DNA of 10,111 nt from Myxococcales bacterium (GTDB lineage: Bacteria > Myxococcota_A > Bradymonadia > Bradymonadales > Bradymonadaceae), in NCBI GenBank assembly GCA_007120615.1, contig SKNI01000747.1:1-10111 (forward strand). Direction: 5' to 3'. The notes beneath the pieces are model-generated. The model saw only the letters and a list, made by a program, of their open reading frames with translations, was not told where the DNA came from and made no database searches. The position numbers and the translations under genes are program-made. Every line of letters starts with the position of its first letter. The first letter of the stretch is position 1. Shown here one piece after another: positions 1-5,404 of this stretch.

Positions 1-723
1 AATAAATATTTCGACCGCAATCATCGCGGGGCCGGTCTGTTGATTCGAAGTGAAATCGAGGGCCTCTCCCGGCTCCTCGACCGCCCCCCGAAACCCTACG
101 TCGCTATCGTCGGCGGCGCCAAGGTTTCCGATAAATTGGGAGTCCTAAACGCCCTCATCGACCGGGTCGATACGATTTTGGTCGGCGGAGCGATGGCCTA
201 TACCTTTCTGGCGGCTCAGGACATCTCCATCGGCAACTCCATGGTGGAGTCCGATTATATCGATCAGGCCCGAGATATCCTCGCCAAAGCCCGCCGAAAA
301 GACGTCGACATCGTCCTGCCTCTCGACCACCGGGTGGCCCCGAGCTTTTCTTCTACGGAAGCCGAGATCACCGCCGATGCTCATATCCCGGACCAGCGAA
401 TGGGGCTCGATATCGGACCGACCACCACGGAGCGCTTTGAGAAGATCATCGCCCGGGCCTCCACGATTTTCTGGAACGGACCGCTGGGAGTATTTGAAAA
501 GGAAGCCTTCTCCAAGGGCACCTTCGCCGTCGCCCGGGCCATGGCCGAAGCCGACGCTTATACCGTCGTCGGAGGAGGCGATTCGGCAGCAGCCGTCGCC
601 CAGGCCGGCATCGCCGAGATGATCGACCACGTCTCCACCGGGGGCGGGGCGAGCCTCCAGATCGTGGAGGGCAAGACCTTGCCCGGGATCGAGTCTTTGC
701 GACCGAACCACCCCTTTGACTGA
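1..723 (+). CDS. pgk: Phosphoglycerate kinase, C-terminal part (5' end outside window)
   Basis: Phosphoglycerate kinase transfers the acyl phosphate of 1,3-bisphosphoglycerate to ADP, giving ATP and 3-phosphoglycerate in cytosolic glycolysis. The reading frame is open from base 1, so the gene enters from the left; a TTG at 40 is internal and not a start. About 240 residues are visible, covering the end of the N-terminal domain and the whole nucleotide-binding domain of a family usually near 390-400 residues. Diagnostic stretches in order are GGAKVSDK, GGAMAYTFL, MGLDIGP, FWNGPLGVFE, GGGDSAAAV and STGGGASL, the last two forming the nucleotide and phosphate loops near the C-terminus. No damage is seen. 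It ends 100 bases before tpiA, the classic glycolytic neighbour. No clear hairpin terminator lies in that gap, so read-through into tpiA is plausible. Identification is near certain; the N-terminal substrate-binding half cannot be checked. Confidence 0.97.
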   Translation, partial: NKYFDRNHRGAGLLIRSEIEGLSRLLDRPPKPYVAIVGGAKVSDKLGVLNALIDRVDTILVGGAMAYTFLAAQDISIGNSMVESDYIDQARDILAKARRKDVDIVLPLDHRVAPSFSSTEAEITADAHIPDQRMGLDIGPTTTERFEKIIARASTIFWNGPLGVFEKEAFSKGTFAVARAMAEADAYTVVGGGDSAAAVAQAGIAEMIDHVSTGGGASLQIVEGKTLPGIESLRPNHPFD

Positions 724-812
724 CGTCGGTTGAGCACTCTGACTTTCTAACTTGCGTCCGATCCGCTGGCGTGCAAAGTTTCTACACCTGTTAACAATTC
801 TCTTCTCTGGAT

Positions 813-817
813 GGAGG
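813..817 (+). promoter_or_regulatory. Shine-Dalgarno site of tpiA
   Basis: GGAGG lies six bases before the ATG at 824. It fixes the tpiA start against the longer in-frame reading that begins with a TTG at 752, whose extra residues have no counterpart at the N-terminus of triosephosphate isomerases. Confidence 0.85.
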
Positions 818-823
818 TACTCG

Positions 824-1576
824 ATGCGAACACCGATCGTAGCCGGTAATTGGAAAATGAATCTCGGCAATAACGAAGCTGTCGAATTAGCCCGGGGTAT
901 CGCCAAGAACTGTCCGGAGAGCGGCGTGAAAGTCATCGTCGCTCCCGTCTCCCTCCATCTTTCTTCGGTAAGTCAGGCCCTGGCCACGGCCCCCGTATTG
1001 CTGGCCAGTCAGAATATGCACTGGGCGGAAAGCGGCGCTTATACCGGAGAACTTGCCGGTCCGATGTTGCGTGAGTTCGGTGTGCGCTATGTGATTTTAG
1101 GCCACAGCGAGCGGCGTCAGCTCTTCGGCGAATCCGATGAACTCATTAACCACAAAGTTCAATCGGCTCTGGCCCAGGACTTTCGGCCGATCATCTGTAT
1201 CGGCGAAACACTCCAGGAGAGAGAAGGCGGCCGTACTCGCGCAAAGGTCGAATTTCAACTCCGCGCCGCCTACGCCGGACTCAACGCCGAACAGGCACAG
1301 AGAACCATCCTGGCGTATGAGCCGATCTGGGCCATCGGGACCGGCAAAACGGCCTCTCCGGAGCAGGCCCAGGAAGTGCACTTCTTTTTGCGAAGCGTCT
1401 TAAAAGATCGCTTCGACATCAAGACCGCACAGGCCTTGCCGATCCTCTACGGCGGAAGCGTTAAGCCTCAGAATTTTGCCTCTCTCATCAGCCAGGACGA
1501 TATCGACGGTGGACTCGTCGGTGGCGCCAGCCTCAAGGTGGAGAGCTTTCTGGAATTGGCCCGCATCGCCTTATAA
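824..1576 (+). CDS. tpiA: Triosephosphate isomerase
   Basis: Triosephosphate isomerase interconverts dihydroxyacetone phosphate and glyceraldehyde 3-phosphate in the cytosol. The predicted protein is 250 residues, the normal family length for one TIM barrel. Active-site elements are all present: Asn9 and Lys11 in the opening strand (GNWKMN), the electrophilic His94 in GHSERR, the catalytic base Glu166 in AYEPIWAIG, the mobile phosphate-gripping loop 6 around IGTGKT (171-176), and the phosphate-binding segments YGGSVKP (209-215) and GGLVGGASL (229-237). The ATG at 824 is chosen because GGAGG precedes it at ideal spacing and the N-terminus matches the family. It follows pgk on the same strand with a 100-base gap, so the two are likely one glycolytic unit. 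The common downstream partner secG is not found; a repeat-filled spacer and a DUF4241 gene follow instead. Nothing suggests inactivation. Confidence 0.98.
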   Translation: MRTPIVAGNWKMNLGNNEAVELARGIAKNCPESGVKVIVAPVSLHLSSVSQALATAPVLLASQNMHWAESGAYTGELAGPMLREFGVRYVILGHSERRQLFGESDELINHKVQSALAQDFRPIICIGETLQEREGGRTRAKVEFQLRAAYAGLNAEQAQRTILAYEPIWAIGTGKTASPEQAQEVHFFLRSVLKDRFDIKTAQALPILYGGSVKPQNFASLISQDDIDGGLVGGASLKVESFLELARIAL

Positions 1577-1581
1577 CGGAA

Positions 1582-1616
1582 GTCTGAGGTCGGGGGTCGG
1601 AAATCGGAGAACTGGG
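1582..1616 (+). repeat. Heptanucleotide repeat array, left arm
   Basis: Five consecutive 7-bp units start six bases after the tpiA stop: GTCTGAG, GTCGGGG, GTCGGAA, ATCGGAG and AACTGGG. They follow a loose (G/A)TCGG(A/G)(A/G) pattern. Part of this arm (1586-1604) matches the reverse complement of 1698-1716 at 16 of 19 positions, so it is one arm of an imperfect inverted repeat around the spacer. The period of seven is read directly from the sequence; function is unknown. Confidence 0.6.
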
Positions 1617-1643
1617 ATCCAGCACCCTGGGGTGCCTGGAATC
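1615..1643 (+). terminator. Stem-loop after tpiA, possible terminator or processing signal
   Basis: A compact hairpin has GCACCC (1622-1627) pairing with GGGTGC (1630-1635) across a TG loop. The stem extends outward through CCA/TGG and GGAT/ATCC with single-base bulges, giving about 13 pairs. No T-run follows, so it is not a canonical intrinsic terminator. Its place 38 bases after tpiA fits a 3'-end stabilising or pausing structure. Confidence 0.45.
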
Positions 1644-1653
1644 CGAGGTCGAT

Positions 1654-1673
1654 CTGAGACGTTACGTCTTCAG
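1654..1673 (+). repeat. Second small stem-loop in the tpiA downstream spacer
   Basis: CTGAGACG (1654-1661) pairs with CGTCTTCAG (1665-1673) across a TTA loop, with one bulged base. It sits between the two heptad arms, beside the stronger hairpin at 1615-1643. The spacer could therefore fold as a long imperfect stem capped by two hairpins. No T-tract follows it. Confidence 0.4.
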
Positions 1674-1697
1674 AAGCCGGCTCCGCGTTGAGCAACC

Positions 1698-1725
1698 ACT
1701 TCTGACTCCCGACCTCCGATTTTTG
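1698..1725 (+). repeat. Heptanucleotide repeat array, right arm (inverted)
   Basis: Four consecutive 7-bp units read ACTTCTG, ACTCCCG, ACCTCCG and ATTTTTG. In reverse complement they resemble the left arm at 1582-1616. A TTG usable as an upstream start for the following frame (1723) is the tail of the last unit, which argues against that start. Confidence 0.6.
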
Positions 1726-1764
1726 ACCCGAGTTCTACATCTTCCGCACAACAGGCAAGACCTC

Positions 1765-2451
1765 ATGCGTTTTCGCTCCTTTCGCGATTTCGAGGACGGC
1801 GAGATTATCGGCGGCCTTGGTTTCGACATAATTTTACATCGTCGGGCGATCGGCGAATTGGTCCTCCCCTCCGGCCGATTGTTGGCCTGCGATCCAATCG
1901 CTGCCCTGGACACTGAACCCTTCTCCGTTCAACTGGAGCCGGGTGTCTACCCGACCCATCTCATCATCGCCGAGTTACGCGACGAGAAACGGTGTGCCTA
2001 CGCCGTAGTCGATCTCTTATCCAGCGACGTCTATCGCTGGGAGTTGGCCACTCTCCCCGCCCCACCGGACCAGACCATCTTCGATAAACGAGACGAGGTG
2101 GGTTATACGGTGGATTCTAGTCTTGGCGCATTCGTCGACGGTGAAACGGCCGCCGACCTGTTGAATTATCATCAACTGGTCATGCCCGAGGACAACGACT
2201 TTGAACGCCATATCTGGGGACGAGTCAATAAGCGCCGCCGACAAGGCGTGGGCTGGGCGAGCCTTGATTTATGCCGGGATCTCAAATTGCCCTGCACCGA
2301 CGACCGCAATCTGCTGACCTTTGACGCCGGTTTTGGAAACGGCTATTACGAGACCTATATCGGCTACGATTCCGACGACGAGATCACAAGCGTGGTCACC
2401 GACTTCGAAGTCCTGGACCTGCGATTCCCGTCGTTTCCGATTGGCACCTGA
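1765..2451 (+). CDS. DUF4241 family protein
   Basis: The predicted soluble protein of 228 residues resembles the DUF4241 family, whose function is not established. Family-like blocks in order are GELVLPSGRLLACDP (30-44), a Pro/Gly-rich PFSVQLEPGVYP (52-63), VGYTVDSSLGAFVDGE (112-127), FDAGFGNGYYETYIGYD (186-202) and VVTDFEVL (210-217). The length fits a single-domain member. There is no signal peptide or membrane segment, so it is probably cytoplasmic. The ATG at 1765 is preferred over an in-frame TTG at 1723 that lies inside the repeat array; the ribosome site is weak (AGG at 1753-1755). It stands alone between the repeat spacer after tpiA and the regulated receptor gene, with a 109-base gap to the latter, so its neighbours suggest no role. 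Family assignment is by remembered motif pattern and not a profile search. Confidence 0.75.
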   Translation: MRFRSFRDFEDGEIIGGLGFDIILHRRAIGELVLPSGRLLACDPIAALDTEPFSVQLEPGVYPTHLIIAELRDEKRCAYAVVDLLSSDVYRWELATLPAPPDQTIFDKRDEVGYTVDSSLGAFVDGETAADLLNYHQLVMPEDNDFERHIWGRVNKRRRQGVGWASLDLCRDLKLPCTDDRNLLTFDAGFGNGYYETYIGYDSDDEITSVVTDFEVLDLRFPSFPIGT

Positions 2452-2472
2452 GTTTCTCGTTTCTCAATAATT

Positions 2473-2503
2473 GATATTGAAACTGAGTATCATTGGCAAT
2501 ATC
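2473..2503. promoter_or_regulatory. Fur-box-like operator within a longer inverted repeat
   Basis: The 15-mer at 2478-2492 (TGAAACTGAGTATCA) agrees with the 7-1-7 Fur consensus TGATAATNATTATCA at 11 of 14 defined positions. Against the 19-bp consensus, 2479-2497 agrees at 13 of 19. It is nested in a perfect 7-bp inverted repeat, GATATTG (2473-2479) and CAATATC (2497-2503). It lies 69 bases before the chosen start of a TonB-dependent receptor, where iron-responsive repression is common. A TATCAT at 2488-2493 could be a -10 element inside the box, but no convincing -35 was found. Confidence 0.55.
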
Positions 2504-2550
2504 GACTCAATCAGGTATGAGAGGATGGATGCTTCTCTTTACTCTATGAT

Positions 2551-2554
2551 GAGG
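2551..2554 (+). promoter_or_regulatory. Shine-Dalgarno site of the TonB-dependent receptor
   Basis: GAGG stands six bases before the ATG at 2561 and decides between four in-frame ATGs (2525, 2546, 2549, 2561). Only 2561 combines this spacing with a protein that begins directly with a compact signal peptide. Confidence 0.65.
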
Positions 2555-2560
2555 ATCGAT

Positions 2561-4894
2561 ATGTCGTGGCGCCGTCTGTATTGCCTGTCTCTTCTCGTCG
2601 TATTGGCTTTCCCCGCTTTGATTCATGCGCAAGAATCCGACGATGCTGACCCGGATGCAGAAGAAAATATAGAACAGGAAGAAGTAGAAGTAGTAGAAGT
2701 AGTAGAAGTAGAAGAAGTGCAGGGCGACACCGTCACCACCACCGCCCGGGCGCCGATGGCCGCCTTTGCCACCGATCGAAGCGTGGACCGGATCGACGAA
2801 GACGAAATCTTTGAGCGTCAATCGGACTCGATCACCGATGCAATTGCCGAAGAGCCCGGGGTTTATCGGCAGGCCACCAACCGGGGAAGTGATACCGTTT
2901 ATCTGCGGGGATTGATCGGTCCGGAGAACCTGATTCTCGTCGATGGGATTCGATTCAATCAGGCCACCTTTCGCACCGGCCCCAATCAATATCTGGCGAC
3001 CCTCGATCCCTGGGCGTTGGACCGGATAGAGGTCGTCCGAGGACCGGGCAGCATCCTATACGGAAGCGGAGCCATGGGAGGGGTGGTACAACTCTTTCCC
3101 CGAACGATCCCCGATCAGAACCTCAGCGGACGGGCCATCGTAAGCTACGCCAGCGCCGATCATATGCTGGGTGGTGCGGCCGACGCCGGCCTGCGCCACG
3201 GCAGCTTCGCCACAACCGGGGGATTGAGCCTTCGCAATCACCAGACTCTTCGACCGGGAACCCGGGGAAATGAAGAGATCTTTTTGGCCGCCGAACAAGA
3301 CGGGAGGATGCTGGCCAGTGAATATCGCCAGTCCTTCTGGCGCCTCGGATCGGAGGTCGATCTGGGCGACGATCTGGACTTCAAACTTCACTATATGGGC
3401 GGTCTCATCGAGGATGCCAGGCGCACCGATCAACTGGGCCGAGGCCAGATGCGAAGCGCCGATAACCGAGATGATATTGTCTACGGACGACTCACCGTCG
3501 AAGACACGCCATTTGCCGACGAGGTCAGCGTCTTCGGCGCCTATCACCGCACCGATGAGACGACCCGACGGTATCAATGCGCTGTCGACCAGAACGACGG
3601 CCCTTCGCTGGTCTCCGACCTCCGAGGATGCGCGGCTCTTGAGCGTCAAACCTTGACCGCCCGCCGGGACCTGCGAGACGTCGTCCATACTCTGGGAGCG
3701 GGCGTCACAGCGGTGACTTTTGTAGGCGCCCCGGTTCGGCTGAGCTACGGAGCAGAAGCCTATCGCGACCAGGTTTCATCAACTCGCGACGACGCCGTCA
3801 TAGAAGATGCAACGGGCTCCGATTTTGATTTTCAACGCGCCGACCGAGGCAACTTTGCCGACGGATCGACTTATGCCACCATGGGAACTTTCGCTCACGC
3901 CGAGGTCACTCCCTGGTACTCCGGAGATCAGGAAATCGTGCTCAACGGCGGCGCCCGTGTGGAGCACTTTCGAGCCTTCGCACCAGACGTAACCGACGAT
4001 CTGGGAGACGTGGAATTCTCCAACACCGGCCTCGTCGGCGGTCTGGGTATTAGCTATCTCCTGGGCTCCAACCTCAATCTTTATCTCAACTGGAATCAGG
4101 GATTTCGGGCTCCCAACCTGCAGGAATCGACCGTCCTCGGCGACACCGGCAATTTCTTCGAGATCCCAAACCCCGATCTGGGACCGGAGAGAAACGACAC
4201 CTTTGAGCTGGGCACCAAAGTAAACGCCCCTTCGGTAGGACAATTATCGGCAAGCCTCTTCACCAGCTTGATCCGAAACCGCATCACCGGAGTGGACGGG
4301 GAGTTTCAGGGCCAGACCGAGATCGATGACAAGCCCATTCGGGTTCGAGTCAACGCCGACCGGGCCTATTTTTACGGCGCCGAAGCGGGCCTGCGCTCCG
4401 CTACGATCTTCGGCCTGGAACTCTTCGCCAACGTCGCCTGGATCGACGGCGCCGTTCAGACCGATGACCCCGATCCACGCTTTGATCCGGGACCACTCCA
4501 CAATCTACTCGCCGGCGATCTTCAGTGGACCCACACCCGCCGGCTGCCCCCGCTCCAATTTCTCACCGGCCTGACCTTCAAGAGATTCGAGAACTGGTCG
4601 GCCACGCTCTACGTCGAAGGCGCGGGCTCCCAGACCCGGCTCTCCTCCGGTGATATCAACGACCTGCGTATCTGTGAGGTAACCCCGGGAGTCCTCTACG
4701 GCGACGAGGATCAGCCCTGTCCCGGGACTCCGGCCTGGGCTACGCTAAATCTTCGCGGCAGCTACCAATTGGACGAGCTACTCCGGGTAAATCTGGCCCT
4801 CACTAACCTCACCGATCAGCGCTATCAACACCACGGATCGGGAGTGCTGGGAGCGGGACTGCAGGGGATGGCGACCGTCACGGGGTACTACTGA
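2561..4894 (+). CDS. TonB-dependent outer-membrane receptor, probably iron-related
   Basis: The predicted precursor is 777 residues. Residues 1-23 form a signal peptide (basic start, Leu/Val core, cleavage after IHA before QE). An acidic Glu/Val tract (40-53) follows, then a TonB-box-like DTVTTTA (56-62). The plug domain is about 75-180, with VYLRG, LILVDGIR, IEVVRGPGSILYG and GGVV, and the remainder is a 22-strand-type barrel. FRAP (515-518) and NPDL (537-540) recall the FRAP/NPNL pair of heme receptors, but no histidine lies between them. Cysteines 340/357 and 705/720 may close two surface loops by disulfides. The C-terminus, with NLTDQRY, an HHGSGV stretch and a final GYY, looks like the closing strand. 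Such receptors bind a scarce ligand (siderophore, heme or similar) and import it using TonB-ExbB-ExbD, none of which is here. The Fur-like site upstream favours iron. The family is secure; the ligand is not. Confidence 0.95.
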   Translation: MSWRRLYCLSLLVVLAFPALIHAQESDDADPDAEENIEQEEVEVVEVVEVEEVQGDTVTTTARAPMAAFATDRSVDRIDEDEIFERQSDSITDAIAEEPGVYRQATNRGSDTVYLRGLIGPENLILVDGIRFNQATFRTGPNQYLATLDPWALDRIEVVRGPGSILYGSGAMGGVVQLFPRTIPDQNLSGRAIVSYASADHMLGGAADAGLRHGSFATTGGLSLRNHQTLRPGTRGNEEIFLAAEQDGRMLASEYRQSFWRLGSEVDLGDDLDFKLHYMGGLIEDARRTDQLGRGQMRSADNRDDIVYGRLTVEDTPFADEVSVFGAYHRTDETTRRYQCAVDQNDGPSLVSDLRGCAALERQTLTARRDLRDVVHTLGAGVTAVTFVGAPVRLSYGAEAYRDQVSSTRDDAVIEDATGSDFDFQRADRGNFADGSTYATMGTFAHAEVTPWYSGDQEIVLNGGARVEHFRAFAPDVTDDLGDVEFSNTGLVGGLGISYLLGSNLNLYLNWNQGFRAPNLQESTVLGDTGNFFEIPNPDLGPERNDTFELGTKVNAPSVGQLSASLFTSLIRNRITGVDGEFQGQTEIDDKPIRVRVNADRAYFYGAEAGLRSATIFGLELFANVAWIDGAVQTDDPDPRFDPGPLHNLLAGDLQWTHTRRLPPLQFLTGLTFKRFENWSATLYVEGAGSQTRLSSGDINDLRICEVTPGVLYGDEDQPCPGTPAWATLNLRGSYQLDELLRVNLALTNLTDQRYQHHGSGVLGAGLQGMATVTGYY
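2678..2719 (+). repeat. GAA/GTA trinucleotide tract encoding a Glu/Val run
   Basis: The codons are almost only GAA and GTA, giving the run EVEVVEVVEVEEV in the mature N-terminus just before the TonB box. Elsewhere this gene mostly uses GTC for valine. The tract is prone to slippage in multiples of three, so its length may vary among strains without breaking the frame. Confidence 0.7.
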
Positions 4895-4920
4895 GGAGGG
4901 GAGGGACGAGAGAGAAAGCG

Positions 4921-5201
4921 GAGAAGGGCAAGGGAAATCGCAGAGACGCGGAGGACCGCAGAGACGCAGAGGAAGGGCAGGAAAAAAGGGGATTCTTCGA
5001 TGGGTGCCGAGCGGGCGGGATGTGCGGCGTCGCCGGCTTGTAGGGACGTAGGAGCTCTGAATTACGACCGTTTCGGTGCAAGCTGACCCGAGTCGCGGAT
5101 TACCTACCCCTCGGCATCGCCCAGAAGACCCCTCCTATCCCTTGCCCTTCCTCTGCGTCTCTGCGGTCCTCTGCGGCTCTGCGACGGTTTTTGCCCTTCT
5201 C
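4921..5201. repeat. Large imperfect inverted repeat in a 510-bp gene-free gap
   Basis: The 41-bp arms at 4939-4979 and 5143-5183 are reverse complements at 39 of 41 positions and consist of CGCAGAG-type units ending in GGAAGGGCA. Outside them GAGAAGGGCAA (4921-4931) and TTGCCCTTCTC (5191-5201) are again complementary. Inside, TGCCGAG (5005-5011) faces CTCGGCA (5110-5116). All three pairs share an axis near 5061, so this is one symmetrical structure with a loop of about 160 bp. No coding sequence or transposase is visible. The repeat begins 26 bases after the receptor stop and may end its transcripts, though no T-run marks a classic terminator. A non-autonomous mobile element or genome-wide CGCAGAG repeat is an alternative. 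Confidence 0.8.
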
Positions 5202-5404
5202 TTCTTTCTCCTCCTCTCTCCTTCGAATTGATATTTCTTCGTGTTACTATCGCGCGAAAGACCGATTTGCCGAACGGTTAAACCTTGCCGTTCTACCGAT
5301 TGAGGCTTAGGATAAATGAGCCGCGTTTTTTGCAGGTATTTCCCAGTTTACTATTACCACCGCTGCGGTACACGGGGTTGGATTTGGGACGTCAAGACCA
5401 AGTG
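5202..5404 (+). other. Non-coding leader before the MshEN-HEAT gene
   Basis: This stretch holds a pyrimidine-rich segment (5202-5224), a possible weak promoter (TTCGAA at 5222-5227, 17 bases, TACTAT at 5245-5250), and an inverted repeat GAACGG (5272-5277)/CCGTTC (5288-5293) around the palindrome GGTTAAACC. The frame of the next gene is open through it from a TTG at 5285, but those extra residues do not resemble the start of an MshEN domain. No other gene is seen. Confidence 0.35.

Noticed and set aside
145..936. Long minus-strand open frame opposite pgk/tpiA
   Set aside because: It runs antisense to clearly conserved pgk and tpiA sequence, shows no family resemblance, and is expected from the biased third positions of G+C-rich genes.
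2471..2560. Upstream starts for the receptor (TTG 2471, ATG 2525, 2546, 2549)
   Set aside because: They would place the Fur-like site in the coding region or put a polar extension before the signal peptide; GAGG spacing favours 2561.
3056..3688. Minus-strand open frame opposite the receptor gene
   Set aside because: It is antisense to the conserved plug and barrel coding sequence and has no recognisable motif or ribosome site.
4981..5141. tRNA or small structured RNA in the centre of the inverted repeat
   Set aside because: No cloverleaf or known riboswitch pattern could be built; only the GCGGCGTCGCCG-type local palindrome was seen, which is too little to call.
5285..5404. N-terminal extension of the HEAT protein from TTG 5285
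   Set aside because: The extra 40 residues do not resemble an MshEN start and overlap an inverted repeat; not fully excluded because ATG 5405 lacks a good ribosome site.
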